Shown: positions 1 through 8,776, numbered from the stretch's first letter. The stretch: 49,196 nt of DNA from Cyanobacterium stanieri LEGE 03274 (GCF_015207825.1 NZ_JADEWC010000027.1:1-49196), one strand, 5' to 3'. Numbers and translations: made by a program. The notes: generated by a model from the letters alone, not told the origin.

Positions 1-1
1 C

Positions 2-1339
2 TCAGAAACCATCAAAGCCGTCAAAAAACAAGTTGCCCAAATCCAAGATGAAGTTAGCCAAAAGGCTTTATTGGAAAAATCTCAACAACTAGAAGCCGAC
101 TTCACCACAGGAAAACTGAAAGTAGCCGTATTCGGCACCGGTAGCGCAGGAAAAACATCCCTTGTAAATGCTTTAATGGGAGAAATGGTAGGGGAAATTC
201 AAGCTAGTATCGGCACTACCACCGAGGGAGTCACCCACTCTCTAAAACTTCCTTCGGCTAACAGAGAAATACTCATCACCGATACCCCAGGCATATTAGA
301 AATGGGCGCCCCGGGGGAAATTCGAGAGCAATTGGCACGGGAGTTAGCCACGGAAGCCGATTTATTGTTATTTGTTTGTGATAATGATTTGAGGGCTTCG
401 GAGTTTAAACCCTTGGAGGCTTTAGCAACCATTGGTAAAAAATCCCTATTGATTTTTAATAAAATTGATTTATATTCGGAAGAAGAGCAGGAAATTATTT
501 TAGGTAATCTTCAACAGAGGGTAGCGAGGTTTATTCCTAGTAATGATGTTATTAAAGCCTGTGCTAACCCTCAACCTGTACAGTTTTCGGCCGATGAAAT
601 GATTCGTCCTGATGTGGAAGTAAATGCTGTTATCAAAAGGTTAGCGGCTATCTGTCGGGCAGAGGGGGATGATTTATTAGCGGATAATATTTTATTGCAG
701 TCTCAAAGGTTAGGGGAGGAAGCGAGAAGATTAATTGCCCAACAGCGCACCAGGGAAGCCGATAAAATCATCAGTCGTTATCAATGGATTGGGGCGGGGG
801 TAATTGCCTGTACGCCTGTACCAGTGGTGGATATGTTGGCAGCGGCGGCCGTCAATGCTCAGATGGTGGTAGAAATTGGGCAGGTTTATGGTTGCGAAAT
901 TAATAGTGATCGTGGACGAGATTTAGCGGTATCTTTGGGTAAAACCCTCGTTAGTTTGGGGGTGGTTAAGGGCGCTGTGGAATTGGTGGCTAGGGCGCTA
1001 CAATTAACCCTCGCTACCTATGTGGTGGGGAAGGGAATTCAGGGGGTGAGTGCGGCTTATCTGACTCGCATTGCTGGTAAAAGTTTTGTAGAATATTTTA
1101 GCCATGATCAAGATTGGGGTGATGGTGGTATCACAGAAGTAGTACAACGACAGTTTAAACTTAGTCGTAAGGATGAGTTTATTAAGGCTTTTGTCCAAGA
1201 TGCGATCGCACGGGTAATCGAGCCGATAAAGGATACCCTTGAGGAAAATTTTGATGATGGTTACCAAGAGGAAAGTAATGACGGTTATTTTGACGATGAT
1301 GGATGGGGCGATGGTGGTAAAAAAGATGATTGGTGGTAA
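2..1339 (+). CDS. GTPase with G domain and DUF697-type C-terminal region (5' partial)
   Basis: The reading frame is open to the left edge, so the true start lies outside the window; the internal TTG at 71 is probably not the start. The G domain shows a P-loop (GTGSAGKTS, 134-160), the G3 motif DTPG (281-292) and the G4 motif NKID (458-469). A helical region follows with a hydrophobic segment (around 'WIGAGVIACTPVPVVDMLAAAAV') like that of DUF697/YcjF-type GTPases. The C-terminus is very rich in Asp, Gly and Trp. Such proteins are thought to be membrane-associated, but their role in cyanobacteria is unclear. Base use changes near 340 from C/A-rich to T/G-rich. The family is confident and the function is not. 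Confidence 0.85.
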   Translation, partial: SETIKAVKKQVAQIQDEVSQKALLEKSQQLEADFTTGKLKVAVFGTGSAGKTSLVNALMGEMVGEIQASIGTTTEGVTHSLKLPSANREILITDTPGILEMGAPGEIREQLARELATEADLLLFVCDNDLRASEFKPLEALATIGKKSLLIFNKIDLYSEEEQEIILGNLQQRVARFIPSNDVIKACANPQPVQFSADEMIRPDVEVNAVIKRLAAICRAEGDDLLADNILLQSQRLGEEARRLIAQQRTREADKIISRYQWIGAGVIACTPVPVVDMLAAAAVNAQMVVEIGQVYGCEINSDRGRDLAVSLGKTLVSLGVVKGAVELVARALQLTLATYVVGKGIQGVSAAYLTRIAGKSFVEYFSHDQDWGDGGITEVVQRQFKLSRKDEFIKAFVQDAIARVIEPIKDTLEENFDDGYQEESNDGYFDDDGWGDGGKKDDWW

Positions 1340-1444
1340 TTCAAGCCACAATTTCCCCATGGTTTTTACCCTGTCTGAAAAATTTCAGGTAAGATTGAAA
1401 GGGTAAATAAAATATTATGCTAAATACAAAAATTAGAAAAAACT

Positions 1445-1729
1445 ATGTCTAGTGTCAGTTATTTGATTGTGAATACCGTTGTTAATTTTATTCAACTATA
1501 TCTAGTGTTAATCTTCGTTAGAATCCTCTTAAGTTGGTTTCAGACGGCAGAATGGGCAGGAAAAGTTATCTCCTTTTTAGCACCAATTACCGACCCTTAT
1601 CTTAATATTTTCCGCTCAATCATACCCCCCTTAGGAGGTATTGATTTTTCAGCGATTTTAGCTATTTTCGTCTTACAACTCATCCCCGGGCTGTTAACTT
1701 CCTTAGTGCGCACTGGCGGTGGTTTCTAG
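1445..1729 (+). CDS. YggT family membrane protein (Ycf19-like)
   Basis: A 94-residue protein with two hydrophobic segments, about residues 5-27 and 65-87. Between them is the conserved stretch 'APITDPYLNIFRSIIPPLGGIDFS', typical of the YggT/Ycf19 family found in cyanobacteria and plastids. Members are small integral membrane proteins, implicated in plastids and cyanobacteria in thylakoid or nucleoid organisation. The full-length family pattern is present with no truncation. The gene is a single unit, about 100 bp after the GTPase gene, and it converges on the next gene, which is on the minus strand. Confidence 0.85.
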   Translation: MSSVSYLIVNTVVNFIQLYLVLIFVRILLSWFQTAEWAGKVISFLAPITDPYLNIFRSIIPPLGGIDFSAILAIFVLQLIPGLLTSLVRTGGGF

Positions 1730-1771
1730 TAGGAATTAATTTTATTTTGACCTTTGAGTTTTTCAGTGAGG

Positions 1772-2212
1772 TTAAAAGGAGGGATAAACTTTACTAGAAA
1801 ATCCTGTGGCTTTAAACTGCTTTAGTTTGAGGGGGGTAGGTTGATTGGAAGGCACACTAATTCTTAACTCAAACTCATTTACCCCAGGAAGTACTTCTGG
1901 TAATGCCCCTAAACGGGTTCGATTTTGTAGGGCTGGTTCGTTATTGGCATCATATACCCTACCAAATACATCGGCATCATAGAGGGTTTTTCCTGATGTG
2001 TTGTTGGTTTTTCCCGTGATGAGGTAACAGGTGGCAGGTAAGGCACTCCCCCCGCTAGTGACGCTCCCTTCTCCTACCCCTTCTGGGCAGTCTTTATAAC
2101 CGATGTCGGTAATTTTTATTTGGATTAAGGCTTCCGCTGGACTAGGGGCGATCGCACTTCCCACTAAACAAAAAATGGTAATGGTGAAAATAATGAAAAG
2201 TTTTTTTAACAT
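1772..2212 (-). CDS. exported protein with FxLYD-like beta domain, conserved cyanobacterial hypothetical
   Basis: 146 residues. The N-terminus has a basic start (MLKK), a hydrophobic core and a likely signal peptidase site after 'APSPAEA', so the mature protein should be periplasmic or lumenal. The mature part reads like an FxLYD-type beta sandwich: 'ITGKTNNTSGKTLYDADVFGRVYDANNE' followed by a 'PGVNEFELRI' strand. Two cysteines (in 'KDCPEG' and 'ATCYL') could form a disulfide. I do not recognise a named protein. Family assignment is from pattern only; export is the firmer conclusion. Confidence 0.65.
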   Translation of the reverse strand: MLKKLFIIFTITIFCLVGSAIAPSPAEALIQIKITDIGYKDCPEGVGEGSVTSGGSALPATCYLITGKTNNTSGKTLYDADVFGRVYDANNEPALQNRTRLGALPEVLPGVNEFELRISVPSNQPTPLKLKQFKATGFSSKVYPSF

Positions 2213-2279
2213 AAATGTTTTTAAATTAAGGTGAATATCAACTTCATCATAACTCTTGTGGAAAATTAGTATAAAGCCA

Positions 2280-2822
2280 TCAAATTTTCAAATCTAGTAA
2301 ACCTTCTTCCTTAAGTTTCGGGTTAAAACGCACCTCAAAAGTTACTCCCCGCTTATCTAACTCCTTTTTGATTACTTCTTCATATCTACGGGCTACTTTT
2401 TTGAGTAGTTTAATTTTTCCCAATTCATCCAAAGAATTATACTGCTGTATATCTTCCTCGGTCATGGTATTTTTAGCATCAATGGGCTGACTCCATAAAT
2501 ATTCTTCCCCTTCATTTCCTAGAGGAATCGAGCCATTTTCTTCTAACCATCGTTGTTTGATGTCCGTGAGAATACTCCGACTAGGACGGGTAATGAGGTA
2601 ACATTTTAACCAATAACATCGTTGGGGTTGCCGAATGAGGTGTTGTTTTAAACTCAATAACAAATTACGAGAATAACCTACATATTCTAGTTTTTTACCA
2701 TTATCAAAAATTGCATATACCCCTATTTTTCCTCCTAATTCATCATTTATATCTCCTTTTTCGTTTAAATAAGGAAGATAATCAAGATCATTTAATGTAA
2801 CTTTTTCAGGATTAATAGTCAT
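2280..2822 (-). CDS. GIY-YIG nuclease family protein
   Basis: About 180 residues from the internal ATG at 2822 (MTINPEKV...), which I prefer over the ATG at 2873; the extra N-terminal residues from 2873 look like read-through of A/T-rich leader. Residues around 'GVYAIFDNGKKLEYVGYSRN' match the GIY-YIG core (GVY...YVG, then an Arg/Asn), and the following 'LLLSLKQHL' helix fits the fold. The C-terminal half, with many Glu/Lys, is outside the domain. Standalone GIY-YIG proteins are common in cyanobacteria and of unknown role. It is not next to a recombination or intron locus. The start is uncertain. Confidence 0.7.
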   Translation of the reverse strand: MTINPEKVTLNDLDYLPYLNEKGDINDELGGKIGVYAIFDNGKKLEYVGYSRNLLLSLKQHLIRQPQRCYWLKCYLITRPSRSILTDIKQRWLEENGSIPLGNEGEEYLWSQPIDAKNTMTEEDIQQYNSLDELGKIKLLKKVARRYEEVIKKELDKRGVTFEVRFNPKLKEEGLLDLKI

Positions 2823-2899
2823 GTTTAAAAATAATAAAAAATCAGTTTTTAGCTTAACAAATTGCCAAACCAAAAACTGATCAATGCCATGGATAAATA

Positions 2900-3262
2900 T
2901 TACTTGTTCATTTGAGATGCAATATCCTTAAAGGGTTTAAGACTACCCCCGGGGCGACGACGAGGCGTGGGGACATTATTACTGATATATTTTCCCGCAA
3001 AGGTTTCACTTTCTGAGATTACCCCATCACCATTATCAGGATTGGGGGTGCTATAGTTTTTAATGGCTTTTACCCAGTCAGGTTGGTCGTTGGAGGTGTT
3101 AGCACTGGGGGCGGGGCTTTTTTGAGCTTGTTTGGGGGTGTTAGAGGCTTCTTTTTCGGAGGATTGAGCTACGGGGGTTTCAGGAGCTTGATCTTTTACT
3201 TCTACTTCTAAAAAGTATTTTGGTTGACCTTTTTTTTTCGATAAAATCTTTTTTAATACCAT
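2900..3262 (-). CDS. conserved cyanobacterial hypothetical protein, Pro/Ser-rich
   Basis: 120 residues. The N-terminus is basic (MVLKKILSKKKGQPKYFLEVEV), the centre is a low-complexity Pro/Ala/Ser/Glu linker, and the C-terminus carries an Arg-rich motif 'TPRRRPGGSLKPFKDIA'. The two ends look conserved and the middle disordered. I see no signal peptide or membrane segment. I do not recognise a function. It lies 77 bp upstream of the GIY-YIG gene on the same strand and may be cotranscribed with it. That it is a real gene is supported by the plausible N-terminus and the lack of a competing frame. Confidence 0.6.
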   Translation of the reverse strand: MVLKKILSKKKGQPKYFLEVEVKDQAPETPVAQSSEKEASNTPKQAQKSPAPSANTSNDQPDWVKAIKNYSTPNPDNGDGVISESETFAGKYISNNVPTPRRRPGGSLKPFKDIASQMNK

Positions 3263-3510
3263 AATTGCGTTAGATATATTTTGTTGAAAATTGATGATTT
3301 ATGATTGATCTATGGGTGGGTTTATCCACTGGTAAAAATATATCAGAATATGACACAATCTACAATTTGATCATCAGATGATAGTTAGCTCTTAAGGGTT
3401 ATTACCCTATAAGTAATTATACGCAGATATTGTCTAAAAACCTATTAGCTAATTGACAATAAATCCAAGATAATTGATAATAAACAACGACCATAAAAGG
3501 GGTAAATTTA

Positions 3511-3515
3511 GGAGT
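3511..3515 (+). promoter_or_regulatory. ribosome binding site choosing the trmJ start
   Basis: GGAGT (within TTTAGGAGTAATC) lies about ten bases before the ATG at 3525. This favours that start over the in-frame ATG at 3474, whose extra N-terminal residues do not resemble the family. Confidence 0.55.
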
Positions 3516-3524
3516 AATCTTTTC

Positions 3525-4268
3525 ATGGCTTTTGGGGATGAAGTAAAAATAGTTTTGGTGGAAACCGCAGGGGAGCGTAATATCGGTTCTATTGCAAGGG
3601 TGATGAAAAATATGGGTTTAGGCTCTTTGGTGTTGGTGAATCCTCGCTGTGATCATTTGTCTGAAGATGCTACCATTATGGCGGTTCATGCCACGGAGAT
3701 TTTGAAGGGAGCTTTGGTGGTGGATACCTTGCCAGAGGCTCTTAAGGATTGTCAAAGGGCGATCGCCACTACTGCCCGTCCTCGAGGTATTCCCACTAAA
3801 TTAGAAACCCCTAGGGAAGCATTACCATGGTTAGTGGAAAAAAATACTTCTTCAGCGTTAATTTTTGGCCCAGAGGATAGGGGGTTAAGTAATCAAGAGT
3901 TGAGTTATGCCCAAAGATTTATATGTATTCCCAGTAATCCTGAATATCCCTCCCTTAATCTTGCCCAAGCAGTGGGGGTGTGTGCCTATGAGTTGTATCA
4001 GTATTATCACAGTCAAACCATTGAGCCAGAGAGTGAAGAATTAACCCCCGAATTAGCATCCCTGGAGGCGCTCGAAGGGTATTATCAACACCTTGAATCT
4101 GTGTTGTTGAAAATCAATTATCTCTATCCTCACACTGCACCTACTAAGATGGAAAAGTTTCGTCGTTTAATTAACCGTAGTAAACTACAACCCCAAGAAG
4201 TAGCTATGTTAAGGGGTATTCTTCGTCAAGCAGAATGGGCGATCGCCCATAAACCAGAACAAGAGTAG
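3525..4268 (+). CDS. trmJ: tRNA/rRNA 2'-O-methyltransferase, TrmH (SPOUT) family, TrmJ-like
   Basis: 247 residues from the ATG at 3525. SPOUT motifs are clear: motif 1 'NIGSIARVMKNMG', motif 2 'ALIFGPEDRGLSNQE' and motif 3 'YPSLNLAQAVGVCAYELY'. These form the knot that binds S-adenosylmethionine. TrmJ methylates the ribose 2'-OH of position 32 in the anticodon loop of tRNAs; the family also includes rRNA enzymes, so the substrate is inferred. The C-terminal helix ('MEKFRRLINRSKLQPQEVAMLRGILRQAEWA') resembles the TrmJ dimerisation extension. The gene is monocistronic and converges on the DUF502 gene. Confidence 0.8.
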   Translation: MAFGDEVKIVLVETAGERNIGSIARVMKNMGLGSLVLVNPRCDHLSEDATIMAVHATEILKGALVVDTLPEALKDCQRAIATTARPRGIPTKLETPREALPWLVEKNTSSALIFGPEDRGLSNQELSYAQRFICIPSNPEYPSLNLAQAVGVCAYELYQYYHSQTIEPESEELTPELASLEALEGYYQHLESVLLKINYLYPHTAPTKMEKFRRLINRSKLQPQEVAMLRGILRQAEWAIAHKPEQE

Positions 4269-4293
4269 ATTTCAAAGCACCGTCAAACCCCCA

Positions 4294-4318
4294 TAAAAAA
4301 ACCGACATTACTGCCGGT
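4294..4318 (-). terminator. Rho-independent terminator of the DUF502 gene
   Basis: On the minus strand a 7-bp stem (ACCGGCA pairing TGTCGGT with one G-U pair, loop GTAA) is followed directly by seven T. It is placed about 170 bp beyond the DUF502 stop codon. Confidence 0.7.
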
Positions 4319-4484
4319 AAAATCTTTGTTGTCATATAATCTTGAGGAAACCTTTGCAACGATTATCCAAGTCGTCTTTAGATTTCTTTACATACAATTG
4401 TAACAAAAAGTACATAATTTGCCAATGTAGTTGTCATCATTTCCTCAAAATGTACGCAATAAACAAAAAAGATTAAGGGAAAAA

Positions 4485-5225
4485 TTACCCCAAATTATTT
4501 TCAGGATCAAGACTAACAGAACTTCGAGGACTAGAGATCATATTTTCCTTACTACCATTAGAAGGCATATTCCGAGGCTTATTAACTAGCAAAGACTTAT
4601 CATCAGGGCTAACAATTCCCCCAGAAATTAAGATTTTAAAAGCATCCTCAATGGAAATAGGGATAGTCTTAACCTCATCCTCCGGGGCGATGACATACCA
4701 ACCAGAAGTAGGATTAGGGGTAGTAGGTACAAATACACTGAGCATCGTTGTGGGAAAATCTCCCTGAATTACAGTGCTCACCTTTCCTGTGACAAATCCC
4801 ATTGTCCATAAACCCTTACGAGGATATTCTACCAATACCACTCGCCGAAACTTCGTTTGAGAATCTTGGAATAAGGTTTCCAAAATTTGTTTTAAGGTTT
4901 TATACACCGAACCTGCTAGGGGAATAGCCTGAAGAATGCGCTCCCCCACATCGAGCAACCACCTTCCCGCAATATTACGGGCCATCAACCCAATAATGAG
5001 AATAAACACCAAAGGGACGGTTAAACCGACCACAAAATTGAGAAAATTGGTCAAAATGGGGTTAAATCCATCAAAAGGGTTGATTTGTTTCGGTACTCTG
5101 GTAAGAAATTTAATCGCCCAATTAGCCATGAGATAGCTAAGCCAAATGGTTGTGGCTAAAGGAATAACCACCAATAGACCTGCGATTAAATCATTTTTTA
5201 AGTCTTGTTTTATGCGTTCTAACAC
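4485..5225 (-). CDS. DUF502 family membrane protein
   Basis: 246 residues. Two strong membrane segments lie near residues 14-33 and 58-83. The region that follows contains the DUF502 signature 'IPLAGSVYKTLKQILETLF' and 'VVLVEYPRKGLWTMGFVTG'. 'MLSVFVPTTPNPTSGWY' and 'VSPDD' are also typical. The last 35 residues are polar and probably disordered. The plant relatives (COV/LCV) affect vascular patterning; the bacterial function is unknown. It lies 89 bp downstream of the HpsJ-like gene on the same strand. Family assignment is confident. Confidence 0.88.
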   Translation of the reverse strand: MLERIKQDLKNDLIAGLLVVIPLATTIWLSYLMANWAIKFLTRVPKQINPFDGFNPILTNFLNFVVGLTVPLVFILIIGLMARNIAGRWLLDVGERILQAIPLAGSVYKTLKQILETLFQDSQTKFRRVVLVEYPRKGLWTMGFVTGKVSTVIQGDFPTTMLSVFVPTTPNPTSGWYVIAPEDEVKTIPISIEDAFKILISGGIVSPDDKSLLVNKPRNMPSNGSKENMISSPRSSVSLDPENNLG

Positions 5226-5314
5226 AAACTACCTACTTATTTTTTGAGGGTTATCATAAATGATGGTATGAATCCATTATTGATCTTCCATTATCTACTC
5301 TTGCTCATACAGTG

Positions 5315-6118
5315 TCAACTAGAGGACTTTTTCGGACTTGCCCCCATAAAACCTTTAATCCCTAACCAACCTAATACGATATAACCCACTGATAACATAA
5401 AACTATTTATGCCTGTGCGCAGGGTTTGTCGTAGGGCTTGGGTTTGCGCCCTTTGTTTCTCTTGTCTTTGTAAATCCCTTAATTCGGTTTGTAAACGGGT
5501 GCGAGTTTCTTCTAGTCTGGTTTCTAGTTCGCTGGGGGTTTGGGATAATTGTAATAATTCTTGTAATTGATCTCTTTGGGAAGTGATGGCTTGTAATTCT
5601 TCGGGGCTTAGTTGTCTTCCTTGAATATTTCCCCCATTATTAATTACCTGGTTTCTTTGTTCAATTTCCCCTTGGATTTGTTGAGGATTACGGGCGATCG
5701 CATCTAGCTGTTCAATAAAACCCTGAATCTCATCCTCTTGAGCCGTCGCCCTTTGATCAATTTCTTGGATAAACTGAGCGCTCACACTACTAATATTACT
5801 CAAATGGATAGGTACAAGGAGTAAAAAAAGTAACCCCAATAAACTAGAAATAATAAACACAGGTAATCTGACCGCCTTTTGTGGTTGACCTGCATTGGGA
5901 ATATTATCAGTAATCCACCATCCCAAAATTAATAATACCACCGCCAACAATGGCACTACTCCCCGATCTACCAAAGTATTCGTAAAATTAATTTGCCAGT
6001 TTCTGTCCGCAAGTTGAAGGGGAATAGCTAAAAATAAAAAGTCAATTAAAGCCGAGACTAAAATAATAAAGCCCACTAACTTAATTCCGAGTGCAGTAAA
6101 AGTTGAAGTAATTTTCAT
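5315..6118 (-). CDS. HpsJ-like membrane protein
   Basis: 267 residues. Three N-terminal hydrophobic segments (about residues 8-32, 50-68 and 83-105) are followed by a long Gln/Glu-rich coiled coil (about 115-225) and a last membrane segment near 233-255. The arrangement and phrases such as 'ALIDFLFLAIPLQLADRNWQ' and 'LVDRGVVPLLAVVLLILGWW' match the HpsJ family, known from hormogonium polysaccharide and cyanoexosortase-linked loci. No hps pseudopilin or exosortase gene is nearby. Involvement in exopolysaccharide secretion is therefore only inferred. The DUF502 gene follows on the same strand. Confidence 0.65.
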   Translation of the reverse strand: MKITSTFTALGIKLVGFIILVSALIDFLFLAIPLQLADRNWQINFTNTLVDRGVVPLLAVVLLILGWWITDNIPNAGQPQKAVRLPVFIISSLLGLLFLLLVPIHLSNISSVSAQFIQEIDQRATAQEDEIQGFIEQLDAIARNPQQIQGEIEQRNQVINNGGNIQGRQLSPEELQAITSQRDQLQELLQLSQTPSELETRLEETRTRLQTELRDLQRQEKQRAQTQALRQTLRTGINSFMLSVGYIVLGWLGIKGFMGASPKKSSS

Positions 6119-6391
6119 AAAAGTTTACGTAAGTATTTTTTAAATCAGCTAATATTATCATGACAGAGTATCCATCGCCATGGCAGAAAAAGCAAAGATT
6201 TACTAACCCTCTCAGAGCCAAAATAACCATGGTTTATACCTAGAGAAAATGACCCAAAATCAGAGTATTTCTTCAAAATATCGATGGAAAAGTAGTTTAT
6301 GGACTAGGGTAAAAAAAATCATCTAAAAAAAGAACAATCTTTGATATATTTGCTAATATTAGTAAGTTCAATTCTAACCGAGAATAGATGT

Positions 6392-6937
6392 ATGTTAGCT
6401 CCTGATAGACCCTCTCCACGGCAACAACTAAGTACAGTACCCCGAAAAAATCCCCTAGGTCACCAAAAAACTCAAGTTTCTGCCCGTAGAAATAATATTG
6501 CCAGTGGACAGAGGTTTAAAAACAGGCCTAAATCAGTAGTTAATCCCGTGGTTTTGACACCCCAAAAAGTAACTATTCCCTTTTGGCTCAAATGTTTTAA
6601 CTTCATTACCCATACATCCACAGGATTATCCATCGCCACTGTCGTCGGTTGTTTCGTGGTTTATGCCATAACCGTGTCCGCCCCAAAGGAATGGACGAAA
6701 AGATATAGGAATTTACAAGATTTACAAAAGAGAGAAAGACAACTTACCTTTAATGATGAGGTTTTAAAAAATCAACTTGCCCAAGAAGCAAGGGAAGCTA
6801 ATTCAGGATTAGTTAGCCCCGATTTAAGTCAACCCCCTATCTTTTTACCTAAAGTAGATGTTGATACCTTAGAAAAAGAACAAACCCCCACTTCTTCCCC
6901 TAAAAAGATTGAACCAATTTTCCCCATTGCCTATTAG
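6392..6937 (+). CDS. FtsL-like cell division protein (putative)
   Basis: 181 residues from the ATG at 6392 (MLAPDRPSP); an upstream ATG at 6341 adds a stretch that does not look native. There is a basic, disordered cytoplasmic part, one membrane segment ('STGLSIATVVGCFVVYAITV'), then a short coiled coil ('RYRNLQDLQKRERQLTFNDEVLKNQL') and a Pro-rich tail. This bitopic layout, ending 15 bp before ftsI, is that of FtsL, the divisome scaffold that works with FtsB and FtsQ. FtsL proteins share topology rather than sequence, so the call rests on layout and synteny. The cytoplasmic part is unusually long. Confidence 0.5.
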   Translation: MLAPDRPSPRQQLSTVPRKNPLGHQKTQVSARRNNIASGQRFKNRPKSVVNPVVLTPQKVTIPFWLKCFNFITHTSTGLSIATVVGCFVVYAITVSAPKEWTKRYRNLQDLQKRERQLTFNDEVLKNQLAQEAREANSGLVSPDLSQPPIFLPKVDVDTLEKEQTPTSSPKKIEPIFPIAY

Positions 6938-6952
6938 TCTGATTTATATGGT

Positions 6953-8776
6953 ATGAAATTTTTAAAGCCCACTTTCCTCAATGCCCTAGATTCCTACTCC
7001 TTGAGAAAAAAAAATTCTGGCAAAGTTAAGCCTAGAGTTAGAAGAGGTAGTTCTACCGTTACTAAATCTTGGGGAAATATTGCCCGAATTCTCCTCGTAT
7101 GGTTGGTATTAATGTCAGGTATCATAGCCCTTAGCTATCGTTTATATCATTTACAGATTGTACAAGGCGAAAAATATTTTAATCGGGCTCAAGCTCAACA
7201 ACAAACTAATCTAAGACCATATGTGCCGAGACGATCTATTATGGATGCTAATGGTAATGTGGTGGCGGCGGATCAGTTAGTTTATGATGTTTATGCCCAT
7301 CGTATTCTCCTTGGTGAAAGTGTAGAAAATGTGGCAAGGGCTTTGGTGGAGGTAATTCCCAATGGGGATTTGAATGATCTGATTCAAAAAATTAATGGTC
7401 AGGAAACAGGGGTATTAATTGCCCGTGGTTTGAGTGAAGGTGAGGCAGATAGAATCGAGGCTCTTGATATTGTTGGGGTTGATTTGGATCAACGCTATGA
7501 TCGTTATTATCCCCAAGATGATTTATTGGCGGATATTCTTGGCTATGTGGATATGGATCACAATGGTCAGGCGGGGATAGAATATAGCGGTGAGGATTTA
7601 TTAGAGCGAGATTTATTTTCCCCTGAGGTGCGGAGTATGCTTCGGGTAAGACGTAATGCCCATGGGGCTATTATTCCTGCTAGTTTACCTGAAAAGGCAA
7701 CGGATTTAGATGATTTGAGTCTTAAGTTAACGGTGGATTTACGTTTGCAAAGGGCTGTGCGCGATCGCCTCAGGGTACAGATGGAGCAGTTTAAGGCAAA
7801 AAAAGGAGCGGTGATTGTCTTAGATGCTCAAACGGGGGGGATATTAGCCTTAGCTTGTGAACCGACTTATAATCCTAATCGTTATTTTAACTATGATTTC
7901 GCCCTGTTTAAAAATTGGTCTGTTACTGATACCTATGAACCAGGTTCAACCTTTAAACCCATTAACGTGGCGATCGCCCTTGATGAAGGGGTAATTAACC
8001 CTAATTCCTACGTTTCCGATCCAGCCCAAGTCACCATCGACGGCTGGCCCATTGCCAATGCTTCCCGTACGGGTTTAGGTACTGTTACCATTACTAAAGC
8101 CTTGGATGTATCTAGTAATACTGCCATGATTGATATGATGCGTCGTATTCCCCGAGAGCGATATTTTCAAAGATTAGAGGAGTTAGGTATCAATCGGCCC
8201 ATGGGCTTAGACTTACCCTTTGAGGGGGTGGGTTTCCTCAAATCTAAACAGGTATTTACTGCCCGAGACATTGAAATGGCAGTTTCTTCCTTCGGTCAAG
8301 GTTTATCTTTAACCCCCATGAAATTAGTACAAATTCACGGGGCGATCGCCAATGGCGGTAAATTGATCACCCCCCACGTAGTCGAAGGGTTAGTGGATGC
8401 TAACGGAGATATTCAAGTATTGCCCGACATCCAAGAAACTCAAGTTTTTAAAGAAAGTTCCGCCGATGCAGTAGTTAAAATGATGGAATCAGTGGTAGAA
8501 AACGGTACAGGGGCAGTGGCTAAAATCGAAAATTACAACATCGGTGGTAAAACGGGTACAGCTCAAAAACATGATGGTCAAGGTCGCTATTCACCCACCG
8601 CCAGAATTACCAGTTTTGTCAGTATTTTACCCACGGATAACCCCCGTTACGTGGTACTTGCGGTAATAGATGAACCCCAAGGGGATAGTCTTTTTGGCTC
8701 TACCGTAGCCGGCCCCATCGTCAAGGATGTGATCCAATCTTTGATTCGTCTTAAGGGCATTCCCCCTAGTCAGTAA
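6953..8776 (+). CDS. ftsI: penicillin-binding protein FtsI/PBP3 (septal peptidoglycan D,D-transpeptidase)
   Basis: 607 residues. A basic N-terminus and a single membrane anchor (about residues 45-65) are followed by the PBP dimerisation domain and the transpeptidase domain. The three active-site motifs are intact: STFK with the acylated Ser332 (nucleotide 7946), SSN at 387-389 and KTGTA at 533-537. The enzyme cross-links septal peptidoglycan in the periplasm as part of the divisome. It follows the FtsL-like gene by 15 bp, the usual ftsL-ftsI order. The gene is complete. Its codon third positions shift from T/G-rich to C/A-rich near nucleotide 7900. Confidence 0.93.
   Translation: MKFLKPTFLNALDSYSLRKKNSGKVKPRVRRGSSTVTKSWGNIARILLVWLVLMSGIIALSYRLYHLQIVQGEKYFNRAQAQQQTNLRPYVPRRSIMDANGNVVAADQLVYDVYAHRILLGESVENVARALVEVIPNGDLNDLIQKINGQETGVLIARGLSEGEADRIEALDIVGVDLDQRYDRYYPQDDLLADILGYVDMDHNGQAGIEYSGEDLLERDLFSPEVRSMLRVRRNAHGAIIPASLPEKATDLDDLSLKLTVDLRLQRAVRDRLRVQMEQFKAKKGAVIVLDAQTGGILALACEPTYNPNRYFNYDFALFKNWSVTDTYEPGSTFKPINVAIALDEGVINPNSYVSDPAQVTIDGWPIANASRTGLGTVTITKALDVSSNTAMIDMMRRIPRERYFQRLEELGINRPMGLDLPFEGVGFLKSKQVFTARDIEMAVSSFGQGLSLTPMKLVQIHGAIANGGKLITPHVVEGLVDANGDIQVLPDIQETQVFKESSADAVVKMMESVVENGTGAVAKIENYNIGGKTGTAQKHDGQGRYSPTARITSFVSILPTDNPRYVVLAVIDEPQGDSLFGSTVAGPIVKDVIQSLIRLKGIPPSQ

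Noticed and set aside
1004-1360. 118-codon frame opposite the GTPase gene
   Set aside because: Antisense shadow of a clear coding frame; its sequence is low-complexity and hydrophobic by reverse reading.
1745-1777. Stem TTTTGACC/GGTTAAAA as a bidirectional terminator between yggT and the exported protein gene
   Set aside because: The stem is A/T-rich with a long loop and no T run on either strand.
6249-6326. 25-codon open frame (MTQNQSISSKYRW...) upstream of the FtsL-like gene
   Set aside because: Very short, no clear ribosome site and no family I recognise; kept as non-coding.
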